A stretch of DNA of 64,000 bases from NCBI RefSeq assembly GCF_022760995.1, contig NZ_JAKWJO010000003.1, forward strand, positions 467,527 through 531,526, read 5' to 3'. This document shows positions 42,849 to 50,125 of this stretch, in pieces; the stretch's first letter is position 1; each line of letters begins with the position of its first letter. Both the position numbers and the translations under genes were made by a program. The DNA is from Dyella sedimenti. Lineage in GTDB: Bacteria; Pseudomonadota; Gammaproteobacteria; Xanthomonadales; Rhodanobacteraceae. The notes under the pieces were generated by a model that saw only the letters and a program-made list of their open reading frames with translations, was not told the DNA's origin and did no database searches.

Positions 42849-43625
42849 TCACCTTTCCACGAAAGCCCGCTCGATCACATAGTCACCCGGCTCGCGGGTG
42901 CGCGGCGAGGCCTGGAAACCGCGGCCGTCCAGCAGCGCGCAGGCGTCCTCCAGCATGGCCGGGCTGCCGCACAGCATCAGGCGGTCGGTGGCCGGATTCA
43001 GCGGCGGCAGGCCCGCCGCCTCGTTCAGGCGGCCATCCACGATGGCGTCGGTCAATCGTCCACGGTGATGGAACGGCTCACGGGTGACGCTGGGGTAGTA
43101 GACCAGCTTCTCGCGCACCCATTCGCCCAGGTAGTCGTGGCGCGGCAGTTCCTGTTCCAGGTAACCGGCGAACACCAGGTCGCTGATCCGGCGCACGCCG
43201 TGCGCCAGCACGATCTTGTCGAAGCGCTCGTAGGTCTCCGGGTCGCGCACGATGCTCAGGAACGGCGCCAGGCCGGTGCCGGTGCCCAGCAGGTAGAGGT
43301 GCTTGCCGGGCTTGAGGTCGTTGAGCACCAGCGTGCCGGTCGGCTTGCGGCTGACCATGACCGGATCGCCGGGCTTGAGATGCTGCAGGCGGGAGGTCAG
43401 CGGGCCGTCGGGCACCTTGATGCTGACGAACTCCAGGTGTTCCTCGTAGTTGGCGCTGGCGATGGAATAGGCACGCATCAGCGGACGGCCGTCCACTTCC
43501 AGGCCGATCATCACGAAGTGGCCGCTGTCGAAGCGGAAGCCGGGATCGCGCGTCGTGCGGAAGCTGAAGAGACTGTCGTTCCAGTGATGAACGTCGATCA
43601 CGGTTTCTGTCGCCAGAGCCACCAT
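42849..43625 (-). CDS. fpr: Ferredoxin/flavodoxin-NADP reductase
   Basis: A 258-residue bacterial FPR (the Azotobacter enzyme has the same size): FAD motif RAYSIASANYEE, HLKPGDPVMVSRKPTGTL, NADP motif YLLGTGTGLAPFLSIVRDP, LAHGVRRISDL, and the C-terminal YVIERAFVER of the subclass ending near FAD. ATG 43625 is preferred; GTG 43634 is possible. It supplies low-potential electrons to flavodoxin or ferredoxin, used by IspG/IspH and by radical SAM enzymes such as HpnH and HpnJ. Confidence 0.92.
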   Translation of the reverse strand: MVALATETVIDVHHWNDSLFSFRTTRDPGFRFDSGHFVMIGLEVDGRPLMRAYSIASANYEEHLEFVSIKVPDGPLTSRLQHLKPGDPVMVSRKPTGTLVLNDLKPGKHLYLLGTGTGLAPFLSIVRDPETYERFDKIVLAHGVRRISDLVFAGYLEQELPRHDYLGEWVREKLVYYPSVTREPFHHRGRLTDAIVDGRLNEAAGLPPLNPATDRLMLCGSPAMLEDACALLDGRGFQASPRTREPGDYVIERAFVER

Positions 43626-43785
43626 CACAACCACCGTCTCGGAAAGAGTAAGTGTCGTGGCTCTTGGTACAGGTTTCGTCCGGTTGAAGTCAATCCTTGA
43701 CCGGATGGCGGCATCGTGCGCGTGAGGCGTGGCGCGCCGTCACGAGGGACTCACGCCATGCCTGCTAGCCGTGCGGCGCACGCCC

Positions 43786-44607
43786 TCATTGCGCATGGAA
43801 CAGCCAGTGCCGATCTGCCGTGAGGGAACGCCCCAGGCGGATGCCATACACGTGCGACAGCACCTCGGCATCCAGCGCCTGGGCCACGTTGCCGTGGCGC
43901 ACCAGCCGTCCCTGCGCGAGCAAGGCCACCTCGTCGGCATAGCGCGCCGCCAGGTTGAGATCGTGCAGCACCACCACGACACCGTAGCCGCGCGCCGCCC
44001 AATCCCTGGCATGGCGCAGCAGCTGGTGCTGGTGCGCGATGTCGAGCCCGGCTTCCGGTTCGTCCAGCAGCAGCCAGCCGGGCGCGTCGCGGCAATCCCA
44101 TATCTGCGCCAGCACGCGCGCCAGTTGCACGCGCTGCTGCTCGCCGCCGGAAAGCTCCAGGTAATTGCGGCCACGCAAGTGATGCGCGCCAGTGGCCTGC
44201 AGCGCCGCCTCGACCACCTGCCGGTCGGCCATGCCGGGCGTCGCCGCGCCATGCACGCTGCGCCCCAGCATCACCACTTCCTCCACCCGGAACGCGAAGC
44301 CCAGCCGTACCTGCTGGGACAGCATGGCGCGACGGCGGGCCAGTTCGGTCGCGCTCCAGCGGACCAGCGGCTTGCCATCCAGCGCCACGCTGCCCAGCGA
44401 CGGCCGGCACAGGCCGGCCATCAGGCCGAGCAGGCTGCTCTTGCCGGCGCCATTGGGGCCGACCAGCACCAGCAGGCGTCCCGGCTGGGCTACCAGGTTC
44501 ACCGCCTGCAGGACGCGCCGCCCGCCAAGGCTCAGGTGGACCTCGCGCACCTCCAACAGGCCCGCCACCGCGGTGGACGCCGCCCGCCAATCCAGGGCCA
44601 GGTTCAT
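43786..44607 (-). CDS. hmuV: Heme ABC transporter ATP-binding protein HmuV
   Basis: A 273-residue ABC ATPase: Walker A GPNGAGKSS, signature ELSGGEQQRVQLARVLAQ, Walker B WLLLDEPEAGLD, switch His in VVVVLHDLNLAARYAD. The insertion IWDCRDAPG before Walker B is typical of HmuV/BhuV. The ATG at 44607 overlaps the hmuU stop. Last gene of the Fur-controlled heme operon. Confidence 0.92.
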   Translation of the reverse strand: MNLALDWRAASTAVAGLLEVREVHLSLGGRRVLQAVNLVAQPGRLLVLVGPNGAGKSSLLGLMAGLCRPSLGSVALDGKPLVRWSATELARRRAMLSQQVRLGFAFRVEEVVMLGRSVHGAATPGMADRQVVEAALQATGAHHLRGRNYLELSGGEQQRVQLARVLAQIWDCRDAPGWLLLDEPEAGLDIAHQHQLLRHARDWAARGYGVVVVLHDLNLAARYADEVALLAQGRLVRHGNVAQALDAEVLSHVYGIRLGRSLTADRHWLFHAQ

Positions 44608-45662
44608 GTCCCCTCCCCCATGCGCAGGCGCAGCAGCAGCCACAGGAAGAACGGTCCGCCCAGCAGCGCGGTGATGACGCCGATGGGCAGCTCCGCCGGC
44701 ACCACCGCCACGCGCGCCACGGCATCGGCGCCGATCAGCAGCGCCGCCCCGGCCAGCGCCGAGGCCGGCAGCAACAGGCGATGGTCAGGCCCCCAGATCA
44801 TGCGCAGCACATGGGGCACCAGCAGGCCGACGAAACCGATCACGCCACACATCGCCACCGCCGCGCCGGTGGCCAACGCCACCAGGGCGATCAGCTCGCG
44901 GCGCAGCCGTTCCGGATCGAAGCCCAGCAGCGCCGCCTCGCGCTCGCCCAGCAGCAACGCATTCAGGCCCGGCGCATAACGCGGCAGCAGGCACAGCGGC
45001 GGCAGCATCAGCGGCGCCACCGCCGCCAGCCGCGTCCAGTCGGTGCCGCCGAGGCTGCCCAGCGTCCAGAAGTTCAGGTCGCGCAACTGGTGCTCGTTGG
45101 CCAGAAAGGTCAGCAACCCCACGCCGGCCATGGCGATGGCGTTGATCGCCACCCCGGCCAGCAGCAGCGTCGCCACGCCGGGGCGGCGGCGCCCGATCAC
45201 GTAGACCGCGACCGTTGCCAGCAAGCCGCCCGCGAACGCCGCCGCCGCAATGCCGAACGAGCCCAGCACGCTCGGCAGCACGGCCAGCAGCCGGCCGCCC
45301 AGCACGATCATGCCGATGGCGCCCACCGCGGCGCCGGCGGAGACGCCGATCAGGCCCGGCTCCACCAGCGGGTTGCGGAACAGCCCCTGCATGGTGGCGC
45401 CGCTGCATGCCAGCGCCGCGCCGACCAGCGTCGCCATCGCGACGCGCGGCAGCCGCAGCATCAGCACCACCAGGTCGCCCTCGCGCGCCGCCTCGCCCAT
45501 CACGGCGCGCCACAACGCACCGACTACTTCACCCGCGGGCAGAGGCATGGCACCGCTGGCCATGCCGACGACCGCCATGGCCAGCAGCAACGCCAGCAGA
45601 CCCGCCAGCGGCAAGCCCCGCCCCGAACGGACACGACGATGGGCGAACACGACGGCGCTCAT
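44604..45662 (-). CDS. hmuU: Heme ABC transporter permease HmuU
   Basis: A 352-residue FecCD-family permease with about ten helices: GLFRNPLVEPGLIGVSAGAAVGA, GVAINAIAMAGVGLLTFLA, LRDLNFWTLGSLGGTDW, and GFVGLLVPHVLRMIWGPDHR, the coupling region. The ATG at 45662 overlaps the hmuT stop. Imports heme (or an iron-siderophore) across the inner membrane; heme is favoured by the operon. Confidence 0.93.
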   Translation of the reverse strand: MSAVVFAHRRVRSGRGLPLAGLLALLLAMAVVGMASGAMPLPAGEVVGALWRAVMGEAAREGDLVVLMLRLPRVAMATLVGAALACSGATMQGLFRNPLVEPGLIGVSAGAAVGAIGMIVLGGRLLAVLPSVLGSFGIAAAAFAGGLLATVAVYVIGRRRPGVATLLLAGVAINAIAMAGVGLLTFLANEHQLRDLNFWTLGSLGGTDWTRLAAVAPLMLPPLCLLPRYAPGLNALLLGEREAALLGFDPERLRRELIALVALATGAAVAMCGVIGFVGLLVPHVLRMIWGPDHRLLLPASALAGAALLIGADAVARVAVVPAELPIGVITALLGGPFFLWLLLRLRMGEGT

Positions 45663-46516
45663 GGCTGGAGCTGGATGGCGGCAAGCACGCGCTGCACGGC
45701 CAGCTCCTGTGCCGCGTTGCGCGACCCGAAGCCGAGCAGGGCCTGCCCCTCGACCAGCACGACGCGCCGGGCGCGGCCGGCCGGCGTCATGGCGACGCCC
45801 GGCAGCTTGAGCGCGCCGTCGATGCCACCCCACGCCTCGGACCGCTCGCGCATCATCATGATTACGTCCGGCGCCAGCGCAGCCAGCGATTCGGGCGACA
45901 CGGCCTTGTAGCCATCGAGGCCGCTCGCCGCATTGACGCCGCCGGCCAGCATGATGGCGCTGTCGGCGGCGGTATCCCTGCCCGCCGCCATCGGGCTGCC
46001 GGCACCGGCGGACATCAGGAACAGCACGCGTGGATGGCGCGGCATCGCCGCCACCGCCCTGCCCAGCGCCGCGTACTGGCCCCGGAGCTGGTTCGCCAGC
46101 GTCTCGGCGGCGGCCTTGCGCCCTACCAGGTTGCCCACCTGTTCCACCTTGGCCACCACGGCGTCCGGCGTGCGCGCCACCGGCAGGGTCTCGATGCGCA
46201 CGCCCGCCGCGCGCAACTGGTCGAGCACCGCCGGTGGCCCGGCGTCATGCGTGGCCAGGACCAGTTGTGGGTGCAGCGAGAGCACGCCCTCGGCCGCCAG
46301 CTGCCGCACATAGCCCACGTCGGGCAACTGGCGGGCCGCCTCGGGCCATTGGCTGGTGCTGTCCACGCCCACCAGGGCCTGCTGCGCGTCGAGGGCGTAG
46401 ACGATTTCCGTGATGTCGCCGCCCAGCGCCACCACGCGCGGTGCGTCGGCCGCGCGCGACACCCATGGCATGGCGACGAGCAATGCCGCCAGCCACCATG
46501 AGAACCGCTTATGCAT
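45659..46516 (-). CDS. hmuT: Periplasmic heme-binding protein HmuT
   Basis: A 285-residue substrate-binding protein: signal peptide (WWLAALLVAMPWVSRA), RVVALGGDITEIVYALDAQ, VGVDSTSQWPEAARQLPDVGYVRQLAAEGVLSL-type blocks of PhuT/HmuT proteins, and NAASGLDGYKAVSPESL. A Tyr of GYVRQL matches the heme ligand of PhuT. ATG 46516 overlaps hmuS by 8 bases. Delivers heme to HmuUV. Confidence 0.92.
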   Translation of the reverse strand: MHKRFSWWLAALLVAMPWVSRAADAPRVVALGGDITEIVYALDAQQALVGVDSTSQWPEAARQLPDVGYVRQLAAEGVLSLHPQLVLATHDAGPPAVLDQLRAAGVRIETLPVARTPDAVVAKVEQVGNLVGRKAAAETLANQLRGQYAALGRAVAAMPRHPRVLFLMSAGAGSPMAAGRDTAADSAIMLAGGVNAASGLDGYKAVSPESLAALAPDVIMMMRERSEAWGGIDGALKLPGVAMTPAGRARRVVLVEGQALLGFGSRNAAQELAVQRVLAAIQLQP

Positions 46517-47594
46517 CGCCGTCCTCCAGTGCCGGCAGACCCTCGGCGAGCACACGCCAGGCCTCCAGTTCGGGCACGCCGGGCTTGCGCTTGCCGAACA
46601 CCTGCATGATCTGCCCGCCCCTGGCGTCGTACAGCTCCAGCGAGGTGACGTGCCCTTCGGGCGTGGGCTTGCTCACCACCCAGCTCTCGGCGACATGATC
46701 CTCGCGCAGGTGCAGGTCGAAATCCTCGTCGAGCACGTTGAACCAGGGCCCCATGGCCTTGAGGTTGCGCACCGGTCCGCTGTGGATCTGCACCACGCCG
46801 GGCGAACCGACGAACACCATGACCGGCAGGCCGCTGGCGGCGGCCGATTCCAGTACCACGCGGACCGAGCCCTGCCGCACGCGCCGGGCGAACTCCGGCC
46901 CGGCCACGCGCAGCGCCTGGGTGCGCGTGACCTTGTGCTTCTTGAGCATGGCGAAGAAATCGTGCGGGTCGCGCAGGCGGCGCCAGTGCTCGCGCAGCGA
47001 GGCCGCATCCACCGCCTCGTCGTCCAGTTGCAACGGCAGCCGCTCCTTCACCGGGGCGATCTCCAGCAGCGGCGACTGCACGGCCGCGGTGAAGCGCGCG
47101 ACCAGGCGCGACCAGGCATCCGCATCGCTGCGCTCGGTGAGATAGACCTTGTGCACCGCGCAGCCGTCGCGATCGAAGAACTGCAGGCTCTGCAGCCAGC
47201 GCCCGTGCGATTCCTCGCGCACGGCGAAGCCGAACACCCAATGCCTGAGGAACAGGCGCAGGTCGATCGCCTCGTTGAGCACCAGGCCCATCACGCTCTC
47301 GATCTCGATGTTGCCGTAGCTGCCGCGCTTCTCGTGCACGCAGCTGTCGTTGCGGGTCAGCGCCATCACGTGGCCGAGTTCGGGCAAGGTACGGATCAGG
47401 TCGGGCCAGGGACCTTCGAGACGGGTGACGCCGTCGCCGCAGCGGCTGGCCACCAGTTCGCCCTCACTGACGCCGAGGCGCTCGGCCATGTCGCGGATGC
47501 GCAGCGTCGGCTCATCGCGGCGCAACTGGCGCCAGGCTTCCAGCAGCAAGGGCGGCGTCGAGGCGGATGCAGGGGAAGTGCTGTCGTTCAACAT
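46509..47594 (-). CDS. hmuS: Cytoplasmic heme-degrading/heme-trafficking factor HmuS
   Basis: A 361-residue HemS/HmuS protein with the internal duplication of the family (about 35-180 and 195-350). Conserved blocks are ALTRNDSCVHEKRGSYGNIEI, FLRHWVFGFAV, FFDRDGCAVHKVYLT, and IHSGPVRNLKAMGPWFNVLDEDFDLHL. It accepts heme from HmuUV and degrades it or passes it to heme oxygenase. Lies 15 bases after hmuR. Confidence 0.93.
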   Translation of the reverse strand: MLNDSTSPASASTPPLLLEAWRQLRRDEPTLRIRDMAERLGVSEGELVASRCGDGVTRLEGPWPDLIRTLPELGHVMALTRNDSCVHEKRGSYGNIEIESVMGLVLNEAIDLRLFLRHWVFGFAVREESHGRWLQSLQFFDRDGCAVHKVYLTERSDADAWSRLVARFTAAVQSPLLEIAPVKERLPLQLDDEAVDAASLREHWRRLRDPHDFFAMLKKHKVTRTQALRVAGPEFARRVRQGSVRVVLESAAASGLPVMVFVGSPGVVQIHSGPVRNLKAMGPWFNVLDEDFDLHLREDHVAESWVVSKPTPEGHVTSLELYDARGGQIMQVFGKRKPGVPELEAWRVLAEGLPALEDGDA

Positions 47595-47609
47595 ATCGTG
47601 GCGCTCCGG

Positions 47610-49913
47610 TCAGAAGATGATCTTGGCGGCGACGCTGAAGGTGCGGCCGGGCATGGTGAGACGGTCGGCGGGCAAGCCGCCGGTGCCGGCGTCGTTGAGG
47701 CCGTTGCCGGTGACCAGGTTGCCCAGCGTGCCGCCGTTCAAGTTGCCCCAGTCCCAGTACTTGCGATCGGTGAGGTTGCTCACCCCCGCGTACAGTTCCA
47801 GGTTGTCGATGGGCGTGTAGTGCGCGTAGAGATCCAGCGTGCCGTAGCCACCCGGACGGAATGCGGTGGGATCGCTCAACTGCGTATGGCGGCGCACGGC
47901 GGTGCCGATCAGCTCGGCGCCCCACTGGCTGGCGTCGTAGCTGATGCCGAGTACCAGCTTGGCCGGGTCCACCGTGTTGAGCGGGCTGTAGCCGGTATCG
48001 CCCGGCTGGATCAGCCGTCCGGTGGCGACGGCGGCGCTACCCTTCAGGGCCCAGCCGTCCAGCGCATCGCTGAAGCGGCCGAGGCGCAGCGCACCGCTCG
48101 CCTCCGCGCCCTTGATGTAGGCCTTGGGCGCGTTCACCGACTGGTAGAACAGGTTCATGCCCGGCAGCACCTGCACCCAGCTCGGTGCCTGCGCGACGGG
48201 AATGGAGTAGCCCGACCAGATGAAGTTGCGGTAGCGGTTGTAGTACGCGGCCAGGTTGAACCAGCCCGCGTCGCCCTTGCCGCGCAGGCCCAGTTCCGCG
48301 CCCTTGCTGGTCTCGGCCTTGAGCTTGTCGTTGGGCAGGAAGGCGATGTTGAAGCCGGGGATCGGCTGCTCGTTCCAGGCGCCGGCGATCTCGCTGTACA
48401 ACGGCGGGCGGAAGCCCTGCACGTAGTCCACGTAGGCGCTCAACGTGTCGTTGAAGTGCCACAGCACGCCGAGCTTGGGCGTGGCGCGGGTCTTTTCGTA
48501 GTTCTCGCGGACGTAGCCTGGATTGTAGGCGGCATACAGCGCGTCCTGCTGCGGCTTGTACTCGTAGCGGTCCACGCGCACGCCCGGCGTGATGGCGAGA
48601 CGGCCGCCGAAGAGGCCGATCTCGTCCTGGCCGAACACCGCGTAGCGGTCGGTGGTGCTGCTGGGAATCAGGTGCAGCGGATAGTTGCCCGGCAAGAAGG
48701 ACTTGTCGCTGCCGGTGGCGCCGGTGCGCTTGTTGATGCCGTAGCCGCCGGCGGTGGATTCAGCGTCGGTGCGCGACAGTTCCACGCCATAGCTGATGGT
48801 CTGGCTGACCTCGCTGCCCTCGCCCAGTTGCTTGACCGCCACCAGCTTGCCGCCCGCCACCTTCTCCTGCAGCGGCAGGTTGTCGTAGAAGCGCGCGACC
48901 GTGGCCGTCTCAGTCTGCGTATCGGTGCGCGTACGGCTCTTCTGCCAGTACGCGTTCCAGTCCAGTGTATCGGCCAGCACGCCGTTGAGCTGGGGATACC
49001 ACTGCCCCACGCTGGCACGCACGCGCATGTCCTCGTCCTGCGAGTTGTAGTAGCTCGCGCTCGGCGTGATGTTGGACAGCGAGTCGGTGCGCGTGCGCGT
49101 CTGCGAGCCATCCACCACCACGCGGTCGGTGCGCCCGCTGGCGGCGGTATGCACGTACTTGCCCAGGAAACTGTCCAGGCCGTAGGTCTGCGGATCGGGC
49201 CGGGTGCGCGTGGCGCCGCTGCCGCCGACGTCGCCCATGTTGCCGGTCTCGTGGCCCTCGCGGTGGTTGGCCACGAACAGCACGCCGTTGCTCGCATCGC
49301 CGCCGGCCAGCGTGGCCGTGGAGGACAGGCTGCGGTCGGTGCTGTCGTACTGCTCCTTCAGCGACACGTAGTTGCCGTGGCCATCGCGCAGGTAGTCCGC
49401 TGGGTCCTTGGTATGCAGGCTGACCACGCCGCCCAGCGCATCGGAGGGATACAGCACCGAGGCGGGACCGCGGGTGATCTCCACCTGCTTGATGTCATCC
49501 AGGTCGATGAAGTTGCGCCCGGCGCGGAAGCTGCCGCCGGCCACGTCGGCGCCGAACGAGGCGGGCATCGAGACGTCGTCGATCTCGATGCGCGTGCGGT
49601 TGCCCGACAGGCCACGGATGTTGAAGCTGTCCAGGCCGAAGCGGCCGGCGGTGCCGATCACCGACACGCCCGGCTCGTACTGCACCAGGTCGCGGATGTT
49701 GAGCACCAGATGGCGGTCCATCTGCACGCGGTCGATCACCGAGACCGTGCCCGGCGTGGTGAGCTGGATGGTGGGCGCCAGGGCGGTGACCTGCACGCCG
49801 GGCAGGTCGGTGGCGCTGTTCGCGCCGGTGGCGGGAGCGGCCGGTTCGGCGGCCAGGACAGGCAGGGCGAGCAGCGCGCCGATCAGGGCGGCCAGCGGGG
49901 TAAGACGCAGCAT
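47610..49913 (-). CDS. hmuR: TonB-dependent hemoglobin/heme receptor HmuR
   Basis: A 767-residue outer-membrane receptor: signal peptide (LRLTPLAALIGALLALPVLAAEP), plug (about 45-165; YEPGVSVIGTAGRFGLDSFNIRG, VEITRGPASVLYPSDALGGVV), then a 22-strand barrel. The heme-receptor box appears as GFRPPLYSEIAG followed by NDKLKAETSKGAELGLRG, variants of FRAP and NPNL. C-terminus AKIIF ends in Phe. ATG 49913 follows AAGGA; TTG 49934 is less likely. First gene of hmuRSTUV, directly behind a Fur box. Confidence 0.93.
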   Translation of the reverse strand: MLRLTPLAALIGALLALPVLAAEPAAPATGANSATDLPGVQVTALAPTIQLTTPGTVSVIDRVQMDRHLVLNIRDLVQYEPGVSVIGTAGRFGLDSFNIRGLSGNRTRIEIDDVSMPASFGADVAGGSFRAGRNFIDLDDIKQVEITRGPASVLYPSDALGGVVSLHTKDPADYLRDGHGNYVSLKEQYDSTDRSLSSTATLAGGDASNGVLFVANHREGHETGNMGDVGGSGATRTRPDPQTYGLDSFLGKYVHTAASGRTDRVVVDGSQTRTRTDSLSNITPSASYYNSQDEDMRVRASVGQWYPQLNGVLADTLDWNAYWQKSRTRTDTQTETATVARFYDNLPLQEKVAGGKLVAVKQLGEGSEVSQTISYGVELSRTDAESTAGGYGINKRTGATGSDKSFLPGNYPLHLIPSSTTDRYAVFGQDEIGLFGGRLAITPGVRVDRYEYKPQQDALYAAYNPGYVRENYEKTRATPKLGVLWHFNDTLSAYVDYVQGFRPPLYSEIAGAWNEQPIPGFNIAFLPNDKLKAETSKGAELGLRGKGDAGWFNLAAYYNRYRNFIWSGYSIPVAQAPSWVQVLPGMNLFYQSVNAPKAYIKGAEASGALRLGRFSDALDGWALKGSAAVATGRLIQPGDTGYSPLNTVDPAKLVLGISYDASQWGAELIGTAVRRHTQLSDPTAFRPGGYGTLDLYAHYTPIDNLELYAGVSNLTDRKYWDWGNLNGGTLGNLVTGNGLNDAGTGGLPADRLTMPGRTFSVAAKIIF

Positions 49914-50039
49914 GTGGAACCATTCCTTTGCCAAGCGTGGAAGTCACGCGGCGGGCTGGCGAGGAAGGCGCTACTGCTGCCTGGGCTGGCGGCCGATATC
50001 GTGGGAAAAGGACGCCCCGCCGGAGCAAGGCGTCAACTA

Positions 50040-50058
50040 AATGAGAATGTATCTCATT
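50040..50058. promoter_or_regulatory. Fur box upstream of hmuR
   Basis: AATGAGA-ATGTA-TCTCATT, a 19-bp perfect inverted repeat matching the Fur consensus core (AATGAGA..TCTCATT), 127-145 bases upstream of the hmuR ATG and just beyond the stop of the convergent-side receptor. It predicts iron repression of hmuRSTUV. Confidence 0.8.
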
Positions 50059-50125
50059 CGTAAAAGTTACGTCAACAGGGGATGTGGACGGCGGGCCGGC
50101 ACGTGCCCGGCCCGCCGCCGTTGCC

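Noticed and set aside
46410..50063. Long plus-strand open frame opposite hmuR/hmuS
   Set aside because: Antisense shadow of the heme operon with no recognisable domain and biased composition.
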